A stretch of DNA of 64,000 bases from Sphingomonas sp. NFR15 (GTDB lineage: Bacteria > Pseudomonadota > Alphaproteobacteria > Sphingomonadales > Sphingomonadaceae), in contig NZ_FMWX01000002.1 of NCBI RefSeq assembly GCF_900103265.1, forward strand, positions 518,787 to 582,786, given 5' to 3'. Shown here piece after piece: positions 17,418-26,191 of the stretch. Numbering within the stretch: position 1 is the stretch's first letter; every line of letters starts with the position of its first letter. The notes under the pieces were generated by a model that ran no database searches, was not told the origin of the DNA, and was given only the letters and a program-made list of their open reading frames with translations. A program made the position numbers and the translations under genes.

Positions 17418-18083
17418 ATGCGGGTGTTGCTGGTCGAGGACGATGTCGCGCTGGCCGAGTCGATCGCGCGCGCGTTGCGCGCCGAGGCGTTCGCGGTCGA
17501 TGTCGCCGACAATGGCGAGGATGGCGGCCATCTCGGCGCGACCGAGGCGTATGACGTGGCCGTGCTCGATCTCGGTCTGCCGCGCCGCGATGGTCTGTCG
17601 GTGCTCGCCGAATGGCGCGGCGGCGGGCGCACGCTGCCGGTGCTGATCCTCACCGCGCGCGATGCCTGGTCGGACAAGGTGCTCGGCTTCAAGGCCGGCG
17701 CCGACGATTATCTCGTCAAGCCGTTCCGCGTCGAGGAACTGGTGATGCGGCTGCGCGCGCTGGTCCGCCGCGCCGCGGGCCATGCCGCGAGCGTGATCCA
17801 GTGCGGACCGCTCAGCTTCGAGGCGCAGACCGGCCAGTTCCAGCTCGATGGACTGCCGCTCAAGCTGACCGCGTTCGAATGGCGCGTGCTATCCTGTCTG
17901 ATGCTGCGCAAGGAAGCGGTGGTCGAGCGGCTCGACCTGCTTGAACGCGTCTACGAAGGCGATGCCGATGTCGATTCGAACTCGCTCGAAGTCATCATCG
18001 GCCGGTTGCGCCGCAAGATCGGCGCTTCGTTGATCGAGACGGTGCGCGGCCTCGGCTACCGGTTGACGGCGGGGCCGGCATGA
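17418..18083 (+). CDS. OmpR/PhoB-family response regulator (QseB/PmrA-like)
   Basis: A 221-residue two-domain regulator. The receiver domain (1-118) has the acidic pair in LLVEDDVALAE, the phospho-acceptor Asp near residue 51 in AVLDLGLPRRDG, Thr in LILTARDAW and the Lys of YLVKPF. The winged-helix DNA-binding domain (about 128-220) ends VRGLGYRL. AAGGAGG lies nine bases before the ATG. Its stop overlaps the kinase start (ATGA), and the OB-fold gene is divergent across a 121-base gap that probably holds its target sites. Confidence 0.93.
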   Translation: MRVLLVEDDVALAESIARALRAEAFAVDVADNGEDGGHLGATEAYDVAVLDLGLPRRDGLSVLAEWRGGGRTLPVLILTARDAWSDKVLGFKAGADDYLVKPFRVEELVMRLRALVRRAAGHAASVIQCGPLSFEAQTGQFQLDGLPLKLTAFEWRVLSCLMLRKEAVVERLDLLERVYEGDADVDSNSLEVIIGRLRRKIGASLIETVRGLGYRLTAGPA

Positions 18084-19423
18084 GGCTGCTCCCGCGCTCG
18101 CTGGCGGGCCGGCTGCTCGCGACCGCGGCGGTGACGATCCTGATCGCGCTCGCGCTCGCCGCCGCCGCGATCGGCCATGTCCTCGAACGATTCGTGATGA
18201 GCGGCCTCGACGACCGGCTCGACGCGCAGATCGCGGTCGTCGCGCGCGCGGTCGGGCCGGACGGCACGCTCGACCCGGCCAAGGCCATCGACTTGCCCCC
18301 GTTCGATCAACCGGGCTCGGGCTGGGCATGGGAGGTGATCGGCCCCGGCGCCACGCTGCGCTCCGCTTCCCTCAATGGAACAAACCTACCGCTACCACCA
18401 ACGCCAGACGATCGGTTCGGCCCAGAGCGGCGCGAGCATATCCCCGAGCGGCCGCATCCGCTCGAAGGCGTGGATGCCGGAGGGCAGCGCATCCACTATC
18501 GCATCGCGCACGTTCCGACGCTGCGCGGCGATGCATTGGTGCTGGCGGCGGGGCCGCGCGCGATCGTCGATCGACCGATCCGCGCGGCGATGGTGCCGCT
18601 GCTGCTGTCGGTGCTGCTACTGGGCGGGTTCCTCGCGGTAGCGTTGGTCGTGCAGTTGCGCATCGGCCTGCGCCCGCTCGCCAAACTGCGCGACCGCGTG
18701 GCGGAGGTGCGCACCGGCCGCGTGCGCCACATCACGGTCGAAGAGCCGACCGAATTGCTGCCTTTGGTCTCCGAACTCAACGCGCTTATCGACGCCAACG
18801 AAACGGCGGTCGCGCGCGCGCGCGGCCACGTCGCCAACCTCGCACACGGCCTCAAGACTCCGCTCGCGACGCTCAAGCTCGATCTCGCCGAGGGCGACGG
18901 GCGCCTGCGCGAACAGGTCGAGCGGATGGAACGCCAGATCCGCCACCACCTCGGCCGCGCCCGCGCCGCCGAACCGGGTGCGGCTGCGGCGCGCGTCGAA
19001 CTCACCCCCCATCTGAACGACCTGATCGCGGCGATGGCGCGAATCCATGCCTATCGCGATATTACCCCACTGGTCGATCTCGCGCCCGCTCTGGAGGTGC
19101 GATGCGACGCGCAGGATCTCGACGAGATGCTCGGCAACCTGCTCGACAACGCGTGGCGACACGCCCGCAACCAGGTCCGCATCAGCACACGCGTAACAGA
19201 CCGGATGGTGCGGATCGACATCGCCGACGACGGCTCCGGCATGACGCCCGCGCAAATCGCCGAAATCACCCGCGGCCACCGCCTCGACGAGCGCGGCGAA
19301 GGCCACGGCTTCGGCCTGGCGATCAGCCGCGAACTCGCGGAGTTGCACGGCGGCACGCTCGAACTTGGCGCAAGTGCCGACGGCGGGTTGGCGGTCGTCC
19401 TGAACCTACCCGGCGCGGTTTAG
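18080..19423 (+). CDS. Membrane sensor histidine kinase, PhoQ-like H-box
   Basis: A 447-residue inner-membrane kinase with TM1 (about 12-35), a periplasmic sensor of about 135 residues, TM2 (about 174-196), HAMP (about 197-247) and catalytic core. The phospho-acceptor His is near residue 256 in NLAHGLKTPLATL, the variant also seen in PhoQ (SLKTPL). The ATPase has NLLDNAWRHA, DDGSGM and GHGFGLAIS. The sensor region has no Cys and is acidic toward its start; the ligand is unknown. It pairs with the preceding regulator. Confidence 0.92.
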   Translation: MRLLPRSLAGRLLATAAVTILIALALAAAAIGHVLERFVMSGLDDRLDAQIAVVARAVGPDGTLDPAKAIDLPPFDQPGSGWAWEVIGPGATLRSASLNGTNLPLPPTPDDRFGPERREHIPERPHPLEGVDAGGQRIHYRIAHVPTLRGDALVLAAGPRAIVDRPIRAAMVPLLLSVLLLGGFLAVALVVQLRIGLRPLAKLRDRVAEVRTGRVRHITVEEPTELLPLVSELNALIDANETAVARARGHVANLAHGLKTPLATLKLDLAEGDGRLREQVERMERQIRHHLGRARAAEPGAAAARVELTPHLNDLIAAMARIHAYRDITPLVDLAPALEVRCDAQDLDEMLGNLLDNAWRHARNQVRISTRVTDRMVRIDIADDGSGMTPAQIAEITRGHRLDERGEGHGFGLAISRELAELHGGTLELGASADGGLAVVLNLPGAV

Positions 19424-19436
19424 CCGGAACAAACTC

Positions 19437-19459
19437 CCCTCCCTGACAGGAAGGGAGGG
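19437..19459. terminator. Hairpin between the sensor kinase and mlaA genes
   Basis: CCCTCCCT (19437-19444) pairs with AGGGAGGG (19452-19459) across a seven-base loop, between convergent genes. No clear T-tract follows, so it may be a short repeat serving as terminator. Confidence 0.5.
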
Positions 19460-19472
19460 AAGGTCGGGCGCC

Positions 19473-20327
19473 TCAATACGGCTTCACACCTCCAGCCGCC
19501 GGCGTGTCCTTGCCGCGCAGATGGTCGATCTCGGCCTTGCGCCCGTTCAGGTAGAAATCGCGCCGCGCGCTATACGGGTCGCTGGTCGCGCGGAACGCCT
19601 TTAGCTGATCGTCGAATTTGACGCGGCGATCGAGCGTGACGCCGGTGCCGGTGCCGATGTTGTAATAGGGGCTGGTGAACGGCGAGCCGACGATCGTCGG
19701 CAGGATCAGCCGGTCGAGCGTGCCGCCGATGAGATCGCGCAGCGTCGTCGGCCCGGCGATCGGCAGGAAGAAGAACGGTCCGGTTCCGACCCCGTAGAAG
19801 CCGAACGTGTCGGCGAAGCCATTAGGGCGACGCGGCAGATGGAAGGGCTTGCGTCTGGCGATGTCGAACAGCCCGGCAACGCCCACCGTCGAATTGATGA
19901 CGAAGCGGCCGACCGTCTCGGTCGCCTTGCCGATCTTGTGCTGCAACACGAAGTTGATGAACACGGCGGGTTCGCGCAGGTTCTTGATGAAATTGCCGAG
20001 TCCGTCGCGCATCGGCTCCGGCACCACCGAATCGAACCCCATCGACACCGGCTCGACCACCGCCGTGTCGAATTTCTGCGTCAGTTCGAAGCTCTTGGCG
20101 TTCAGAGCGACGAACGGATCGCCGGGCACGTTGCGGCGCGCGTTGACGACGATGTCGGCCGGTTCGGCCTGGTGCGGCGCGGGTTTGTCGGCGGGTTCGC
20201 GAACCGGTTCTTGCGGCGGGACGGCGGTTTGCAGCGCATCGGACGCGATCGCGCCGGGCGCCGGCGCGTTCGCGGCGGGAGAGCCGGGTGTCAGCATCAA
20301 CGCGGCGATCGACAGTGCAACGCTCAT
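19473..20327 (-). CDS. mlaA: MlaA/VacJ-family phospholipid transport protein
   Basis: A 284-residue envelope protein. The MlaA domain (about 60-255) reads DPFVALNAKSFELTQKFD, then FIKNLREPAVFINFVLQHK, then FVINSTVGVAGLFDIA and GPFFFLPIAGPTTLRD. MlaA sits in the outer membrane and removes misplaced phospholipids from the outer leaflet for return by the Mla system. The signal region (MSVALSIAALMLTPGSPAA) has no lipobox Cys, unlike classical VacJ. The start at 20327 gives a normal signal but lacks a clear ribosome site; longer in-frame starts exist. No other mla genes are adjacent. Confidence 0.85.
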   Translation of the reverse strand: MSVALSIAALMLTPGSPAANAPAPGAIASDALQTAVPPQEPVREPADKPAPHQAEPADIVVNARRNVPGDPFVALNAKSFELTQKFDTAVVEPVSMGFDSVVPEPMRDGLGNFIKNLREPAVFINFVLQHKIGKATETVGRFVINSTVGVAGLFDIARRKPFHLPRRPNGFADTFGFYGVGTGPFFFLPIAGPTTLRDLIGGTLDRLILPTIVGSPFTSPYYNIGTGTGVTLDRRVKFDDQLKAFRATSDPYSARRDFYLNGRKAEIDHLRGKDTPAAGGVKPY

Positions 20328-20535
20328 CCGGGGGTGTTCGCCATCGTCGCTCGCATCATTCGTGCCCCCTGATCTTGGTCTCGTGCTTCTGCCAAGACGC
20401 CACCGACTATCATGTCCGCAGTTTGCGACCATGACAAATTCTTCATCGATGCCGGGCTGCGGTTTGTTTCGGGTGCGGCGTCTCTCGCTTGGGGCAAGGG
20501 TGGGCTGATCCACCCGACAGAGCGAGTGGGACCGA

Positions 20536-21411
20536 ATGTATCAAAGTTTCGGGAGCGACGAGACGGCGTCGCCTAATCGGAGCGGCAGCGTGCGGGGGCA
20601 CGTATGCGCTTGGAGCGTCGTGCTTCCTTTCTTCAACGAAGCGGAGCATCTCGCCGACACGATCGCGGGGCTGGCGCGGCAGAGCGTGCCGTTCGAGCTG
20701 ATTCTGGTCGATAACGGCAGCACCGATGGCAGCGGCGAGATCGCAGGTGCCGCCGCGCGCCAGTTCGGGCTCGACTGGCGGCTGCTGGTGCAGCGGCGGC
20801 CGGGCAAGGTCTCGGCGCTGGCGATGGGGCTCGCGGCCGTCACGACGCGCTGGGTGGCGACCTGCGACGCGGACACCTGGTATCCGCCCCACTATCTCGA
20901 AGCCGCCGGCGCTCTGCTCGCACGGCCGGGCTGCGTCGCGGCGGGGGCCTATTACGTTCGCACCGATCAGCCGGTCGGGCGCGCCGAGCGGGCCGCGCGG
21001 AAGATCCTGCTCGCCTCGCGGCTGCTGCCCGGCCAGTGCCATACCGGCGGCGCGGGCCAGGTGTTCGACACCGCCGCGCTCCGCCGCGCGGGCGGCTTCG
21101 ATCCGGCCCGCTGGGATCTGGTGCTGGAGGATCACGAGATCATCCACCAGATGGTCAAACATGGCCGTGTCGACTATGCGGCGGCACTGTGGTGCGCGCC
21201 CTCCCCGCGTGAGCGCAAACGCCCTTCGACGCGCTGGACGCTGATCGAGCGTATCGCCTATCACATGCTCTCGGATCGCGCCGGCGACTGGTTCTTCACC
21301 GCGTTCCTCGGCCCGCGCCTGGCTCGCCGCCGGTTGACCAGCGAGCGCCTGCGCGAGAGCCCCGCGCCCGCGTGGCTTGAGGCGAGCATGCTCCAGCAGG
21401 CGGCGGCGTAG
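20536..21411 (+). CDS. Family 2 glycosyltransferase
   Basis: A 291-residue GT-A transferase with no membrane helices. Visible motifs are SVVLPFFNEAEHLADT, LVDNGSTDGS, the DxD-type metal site in TCDADTWYP and the acceptor-side motif VLEDHEI. It transfers a sugar from a nucleotide donor, substrate unknown. GGGA precedes ATG at 20536. It stands apart from the exopolysaccharide locus, between mlaA (divergent) and the sigma factor gene. Confidence 0.85.
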   Translation: MYQSFGSDETASPNRSGSVRGHVCAWSVVLPFFNEAEHLADTIAGLARQSVPFELILVDNGSTDGSGEIAGAAARQFGLDWRLLVQRRPGKVSALAMGLAAVTTRWVATCDADTWYPPHYLEAAGALLARPGCVAAGAYYVRTDQPVGRAERAARKILLASRLLPGQCHTGGAGQVFDTAALRRAGGFDPARWDLVLEDHEIIHQMVKHGRVDYAAALWCAPSPRERKRPSTRWTLIERIAYHMLSDRAGDWFFTAFLGPRLARRRLTSERLRESPAPAWLEASMLQQAAA

Positions 21412-21562
21412 CGCGGTGCGTGCCGGGCATGCCATATCCACGGACCAGGACGGGACGCATGACGCCCTGCTATGGTCTTGCCCGGCACCGCAAAGCGCGC
21501 CAAACACCGCGTCCTTGTTTGTCGAGGGATACCGGCCCGTTAGCACGCAATCGTCCGGACTC

Positions 21563-22063
21563 ATGCAGATCTATCAGGAGTCGCGTGGCGAACTGCTGCG
21601 TTTCCTGACGGCGCGCGTCGGCGACCGCGCCGAGGCCGAGGATCTGCTCCACGACCTTTGGCTGCGCATCCAGAGCGCGGACGCCGGGCCGATCGCGAAC
21701 GGTCGCTCGTACCTGTACCGTGCCGCGCAGAATCTGGTGCTGGACCGGGCGCGGGCGCGTCAACGGCGACTGGTACGCGAAACCGCGTGGTCCGAGCGCG
21801 GCGACGATCACACCACCGAACCGGCCGATCCGCGCGCCGATATCGAGGCGGAGATCGCCGCGCGCGAAAATGCCGCCGCGCTCGCCGCCGCGATGGCGAA
21901 GCTGCCCGAAAAGGCCGGGCTGGTGTTCAGGCTGCACAAGATTGACGGGCTGCGGCACGCCGAAATCGCCGCGCGGCTCGGCATCAGCCGCAGCGGCGTG
22001 GAAAAACATATCGCGACCGCCATGACGCATCTGCGCCGGGCGCTGGACGGGGGCACGACATGA
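21563..22063 (+). CDS. FecI-type extracytoplasmic sigma factor
   Basis: A 166-residue sigma-70 family factor. Region 2 contains RFLTARVGDRAEAEDLLHDLW and LYRAAQNLVLDRARARQRR; region 4 has LPEKAGLVFRLHKIDGLRHA, then IAARLGISRSGVEKHIATAM. It is expected to direct transcription of the receptor operon after release by the FecR-like protein. The frame is open further upstream, but ATG at 21563 gives the family length. It overlaps the next gene by ATGA. Confidence 0.92.
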   Translation: MQIYQESRGELLRFLTARVGDRAEAEDLLHDLWLRIQSADAGPIANGRSYLYRAAQNLVLDRARARQRRLVRETAWSERGDDHTTEPADPRADIEAEIAARENAAALAAAMAKLPEKAGLVFRLHKIDGLRHAEIAARLGISRSGVEKHIATAMTHLRRALDGGTT

Positions 22064-22998
22064 CCGACGCGATCACGGAGGCCGCCGCGCGCTGGCACGC
22101 CGCCCAAGCGGATGACGCAATGGACTGGGATGGCTTCACCGTCTGGCTGGAGGAGAGCCCGGCGCACCGAACAGCCTATGACGCGGTCGCGCTGCTCGAT
22201 GATCGGATCGATCGCGCTGTTCCGGCGCTGCGCGATCTTATGCGAGAGGACGAGCCCGTCAGGCCGCGCGGACGCCTGCGCCTGGTCGGCTGGGGCGCTG
22301 CGGCGGCCGTGCTGCTGGTCGGAGCGATCGGCCTCGGCACCTGGCACACCGCGCGGCCCGGCGCCGCCGAGGTCGCGCTGTACCGGGCGCCCGCCGGGCA
22401 GACCCGCGCGGTCGCGCTCCCCAACGGCTCGCGCGCGACGCTCGCGCCCGGCGCGACGCTGCGCGTCTCCGCCGGCGCGCAGGTCGCGCTGGAGGGCAAG
22501 GGGTATTTCGAGATTCGGCACGATCCCGCGCACCCGTTCACGGTGACGGCCGGTGCCTATCAGATCCGCGATATCGGCACCCGCTTCGAGCTGGTGTCGG
22601 ACGCGGGCATGCTGCGCGTCGCGGTCGCGGAAGGGACCGTGGGGGTAACCTCCCGCGCCGCGAACGGCGAAGTGCTGGTTTCGGCAGGCAGAACGCTCAC
22701 GGCGTTCGCCCCGGATCAGTTCGCCGAAGTGCGCACCACCCCGCCCGCGCCAATGGCCGCGTGGCGGGGTGGACGCTTCAGCTATGACAACGAACCTTTA
22801 GGGTTGGTGGTGGCGGACATATCCCGCTACGTGGGCGCTCCGGTGCTGATCGACGGCGCCCCGGCGCGGCGGCGATTCTCCGGGATCATCGCGCCGGGAT
22901 CGCGGGCGGTCATGGTCCGCAATCTGGAGCAGTTGACGGGTCTCGATGCTACGACCGAAGGCGACGCGATCCGTCTTGGCGACCGTACTGGCGGTTAG
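22060..22998 (+). CDS. FecR-family anti-sigma/sigma regulator
   Basis: A 312-residue single-pass membrane protein. The N-terminal cytoplasmic part (WLEESPAHRTAYDAV) binds the sigma factor; one membrane helix lies at about 76-96; the periplasmic FecR domain has GQTRAVALPNGSRATLAPG and GKGYFEI, and the C-terminal part (FSYDNEPLGLVVADISRY) is the STN-contacting segment. It relays the signal from the TonB receptor. It starts on the sigma gene stop and its last 53 bases overlap the receptor gene. Confidence 0.92.
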   Translation: MTDAITEAAARWHAAQADDAMDWDGFTVWLEESPAHRTAYDAVALLDDRIDRAVPALRDLMREDEPVRPRGRLRLVGWGAAAAVLLVGAIGLGTWHTARPGAAEVALYRAPAGQTRAVALPNGSRATLAPGATLRVSAGAQVALEGKGYFEIRHDPAHPFTVTAGAYQIRDIGTRFELVSDAGMLRVAVAEGTVGVTSRAANGEVLVSAGRTLTAFAPDQFAEVRTTPPAPMAAWRGGRFSYDNEPLGLVVADISRYVGAPVLIDGAPARRRFSGIIAPGSRAVMVRNLEQLTGLDATTEGDAIRLGDRTGG

Positions 22999-25282
22999 CG
23001 GCACGTTCCATGCGCACGGCGCGGCCGCGCGCGAGGCACGGTACCGCGTGACGATCGCACGCGGCGATCTGGCCGCCGCGCTGGAGACGCTGGGCGCACA
23101 GACCGGAATCTCGATCGGCTGGGACGGGCCGCTGCCAAGCGCCGCCGCCGCCGCGGTGAGCGGACAGATGACCGCGCGCGCCGCGCTCGAGCGTTTGCTG
23201 CGCGAGACCGGCTTCCACGCCGTCCGCGCCGGGCCGACCACGTTCCGGCTCGTCCCGACCGGCCCCGGCGGCGCGCCCCGCACGGACATTCCCGAGACGA
23301 TGCCCGACGTGATCGTCACAGCGCGCAAACAGCCTGAGGCGCTGTCCACCGTCGCCGCGCCGGTCGCGACCTGGGTGCCCGGTGCCGACCCCGCCCCGTC
23401 CCGAAACAACACGCACGGCGTCGCCGAGGATGTCGAGGGGATGGTGGTCACCCACGCCGGTGCCGGCCACGACCGGGCGTTCATGCGCGGCATCGCCGAC
23501 AGCCCGTTCAACGGCTTCAGCCAGGCGACGGTCAGCGTCCAGCTCAACGACGCGCGCATCACCTACGACGCCGCCGAGCCTGGGCTGAGCCTGATCGACG
23601 TCGCGCGGGTCGAGGTGCTGAAGGGACCGCAGGGGCCGCTCTACGGCACCGGCTCGCTCGGCGGCGTGTACCGCGTCGTCACCAATCCGCCGGTGCTCGG
23701 CTCGGTGGCGGGATCGGCGGGCATTGGCGTCACCGCGATTCAGCACGGCGGCGTGGGCGCCTCGTCCGAAGCGACGTTCAACCTGCCGGTGATCGACGAC
23801 CGCGCCGCGATCCGGCTGGTCGGCTATGCATCGGTGATGCCGGGCTGGGTGAATGTGGCCGGTGGCGCGCGGGGCACCAACCGCAGCGAAACCTACGGCG
23901 GCCGGGTGTCGGTCCGCATCGCGCCCGCGTCGGGCTGGATGATCGACGTGGTCGCGAACGAACAATCGGTGGCGGCGCGCGACAGCGCCTATGTCGATGT
24001 CGGCAGCACGGATCTCACGCGCCACGTCGCCTTTCTGGAGCCGCGCGACGGGCGCGTGCGCGTCGCCGAGGGCAAGGTGACCGGTCAGATCGGCGCGACC
24101 CAGCTCACGCTCGTCACAGGATATACGCGGCAAGACCAACGCGAAGTCTATGACGCCACGGCTTCGGCGGTGGCATTGGGCCTGCCGCGCGGATCGTCGG
24201 CCAGCTATCAGGACACCCGCGCCTACAGCGTGTTCGATCAGGAGGTGCGGCTCTCCGCGCCGTCCGGGCACAGCTTCAACTGGGTGGTCGGCGCGTCCTA
24301 TCTCTCCGCGACCACCGCCGCCGATGGTGAGTTGTCGCAACCCGGGCGGCCGCTGCGCCCGATCTTCGCGCTCTCTCGTTGGGCGACCGAGATCGCGCTG
24401 TTCGCCGACACGTCCTTTCCGCTGCTCGATCGGCTGCGCGCGTCGGTGGGCGCGCGCGCGTTTCGCGCCACCACCGAGGACAGCCGGCGCGAGCGACGCA
24501 AGCTCGAAGCCGACGCCAAGGCGACGTTCGGCCTCACCCCCAGCGCGTCGCTCGCGTACCGCTTCGCGCGCGACCAGCTCGTGTTCCTGCGTTTCGGATC
24601 GGCGTTCCGGTCGGGCGGGCTCGATTCGACCAATACGGCCACGGGACGCTATGCGGCGGACAAGGTGCGCACGCTCGAACTCGGCGGGCGGCTGCGCGTC
24701 GGCGATCGCCTCTCGATCGAGGCCGATCTGTTTCGCTCGGTGTGGACCCATCTGCAATCGGACTATCTCGAGCCGAACGGGCTGACCGCCACGCACAACG
24801 TCGGCGACGCGGTGATTCCGGGCGGGGAACTCGCGGTGGAATGGCGGCCCATAACCGCGTGGCACATCAAGAGCGGCGTCACCTGGCAACGCCCCCGTCT
24901 TGACCGCGCGATGGACGGCAAGCATCTCATCAAGGACGCCCGGCTGCCGGTGGTGCCCGACCTGTCGGCACGGATCGAGGTCCGGCGTGACTTCACCGCC
25001 GGGGCGTGGCGCATCACGCCCTATGCGGCGGCCAATTACGTCGGCGCGTCGCGCCTGAGCTTCGATGCCGGGCTCGACCGTCACATGCCGGGCTACGGCC
25101 TCGCCCGCGCCGGTGTCGCCGCCGTCTCGGACCCGCTGACGGTGCGGCTCGACATCGACAATCTATTCGATGCGCGCGCGGACACGTTCGCGTTCGGCAA
25201 CCCCTTTTCGGTGCGCACCGCCCCGCAGTTCACGCCGGCCCGCCCGCGCGCGATCACCCTCTCGGTCTCGCACCACTTTTAG
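22946..25282 (+). CDS. TonB-dependent receptor with STN signalling domain
   Basis: A 778-residue outer-membrane receptor. After a signal peptide (cut near HAHGAAA) comes the STN domain (about 33-105: YRVTIARGDLAAALETLGAQ), then a plug (VIVTARKQPEAL to the VEVLKGPQGPLYGTGSLGG segment) and a barrel ending LSVSHHF with terminal Phe. The STN domain marks it as a transducer that signals through FecR to the FecI-type sigma factor. The ligand cannot be told: no haem or cobalamin-specific motif was seen. The start lies inside the fecR-like gene, which is usual for tight operons, but a slightly later start is possible. Confidence 0.92.
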   Translation: MLRPKATRSVLATVLAVSGTFHAHGAAAREARYRVTIARGDLAAALETLGAQTGISIGWDGPLPSAAAAAVSGQMTARAALERLLRETGFHAVRAGPTTFRLVPTGPGGAPRTDIPETMPDVIVTARKQPEALSTVAAPVATWVPGADPAPSRNNTHGVAEDVEGMVVTHAGAGHDRAFMRGIADSPFNGFSQATVSVQLNDARITYDAAEPGLSLIDVARVEVLKGPQGPLYGTGSLGGVYRVVTNPPVLGSVAGSAGIGVTAIQHGGVGASSEATFNLPVIDDRAAIRLVGYASVMPGWVNVAGGARGTNRSETYGGRVSVRIAPASGWMIDVVANEQSVAARDSAYVDVGSTDLTRHVAFLEPRDGRVRVAEGKVTGQIGATQLTLVTGYTRQDQREVYDATASAVALGLPRGSSASYQDTRAYSVFDQEVRLSAPSGHSFNWVVGASYLSATTAADGELSQPGRPLRPIFALSRWATEIALFADTSFPLLDRLRASVGARAFRATTEDSRRERRKLEADAKATFGLTPSASLAYRFARDQLVFLRFGSAFRSGGLDSTNTATGRYAADKVRTLELGGRLRVGDRLSIEADLFRSVWTHLQSDYLEPNGLTATHNVGDAVIPGGELAVEWRPITAWHIKSGVTWQRPRLDRAMDGKHLIKDARLPVVPDLSARIEVRRDFTAGAWRITPYAAANYVGASRLSFDAGLDRHMPGYGLARAGVAAVSDPLTVRLDIDNLFDARADTFAFGNPFSVRTAPQFTPARPRAITLSVSHHF

Positions 25283-25359
25283 CGGCATCGCCATCTCGCT
25301 ATGACCGGCCCGACCGACAGCGCCGGAACGGCGTGATTTCATCGCATGAGGAAACCGGG

Positions 25360-26187
25360 ATGAGCAAACCGATGGTTGGGCGCGACACGAAATTGTGCAT
25401 GTCGCTGGCGGCGCGGCCGGGGACGTTCGGCTCGCGCTTCCATAACCGCCTCTATGACATGCTCGGGCTGGATTTCGTCTACAAGGCGTTCACCACCACC
25501 GATCTGCCCGCCGCGACCGGCGGCATCCGCGCGCTCGGCATTCGCGGCTGTGCCATCTCGATGCCGTTCAAGGAAGCGGTGATCCCGCTGCTCGACGGTC
25601 TCGAAGCCTCCGCCGCCGCGATCGACAGCGTCAACACGATCGTCAACGATGACGGCCGGCTGACCGGCCATAACACCGACTATAGCGCGGTGCGCGCGTT
25701 GCTGGAGGAGAGCGGGCTGGCACCGGACACGCCGTTCCTGCTGCGCGGTTCGGGCGGGATGGCGAAGGCGGTCGCGGCCGCGCTGCGCGACGCCGGCTTC
25801 ACCACCGGCACGATCGTCGCGCGCAACGCCGACGCCGGGCGCGCGCTCGCGGCCACCTATGATTTCGCGTGGCGCGCCGAGATCGGCGATGAAGGCGCGG
25901 CGCTGCTCGTCAACGTCACCCCGCTCGGAATGACCGGTGCGGACGCCGACACGCTCGCCTTCCCGCCGGCGATGATCGAAGCCTGCGCCGCGGCGTTCGA
26001 CGTGGTCGCGCTGCCGGCCGAGACGCCGTTCCTCAAGGCCGCCGCGGCGGCCGGCAAACAGCGCATCACCGGCACCGATGTCGCCAAGCTGCAGGCGCTC
26101 GAACAGTTCGTGCTCTACACCGGCGTCACGCCCACGCCCGATCAGGTCGATGCCGCCGCCGCCTTCGCGCGCGGCGAGACCGACTGA
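25360..26187 (+). CDS. Shikimate dehydrogenase-like protein, SdhL (HI0607) type
   Basis: A 275-residue AroE-superfamily enzyme. It has DTKLCMSLAARPGTFGSRFHN at the start (quoted over short parts), where true AroE has SxS in its shikimate site, then KAFTTTDL, GIRGCAISMPFKEAVIP, NTIVNDDG, GHNTDYSAV and the nucleotide loop GSGGMAKAV. This order is that of Haemophilus HI0607 (SdhL), which acts on shikimate very slowly and whose natural substrate is unknown. GAGGAAA precedes the ATG at 25360. It lies 77 bases after the TonB receptor on the same strand and may be read through from that operon. Confidence 0.85.
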   Translation: MSKPMVGRDTKLCMSLAARPGTFGSRFHNRLYDMLGLDFVYKAFTTTDLPAATGGIRALGIRGCAISMPFKEAVIPLLDGLEASAAAIDSVNTIVNDDGRLTGHNTDYSAVRALLEESGLAPDTPFLLRGSGGMAKAVAAALRDAGFTTGTIVARNADAGRALAATYDFAWRAEIGDEGAALLVNVTPLGMTGADADTLAFPPAMIEACAAAFDVVALPAETPFLKAAAAAGKQRITGTDVAKLQALEQFVLYTGVTPTPDQVDAAAAFARGETD

Positions 26188-26191
26188 GCGC

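Noticed and set aside
22949..25084. A 711-codon open frame on the minus strand opposite the TonB receptor
   Set aside because: It is a shadow of codon bias in GC-rich DNA: Arg/Gly/Ala-heavy composition, no family motif, while the plus strand holds a complete receptor.
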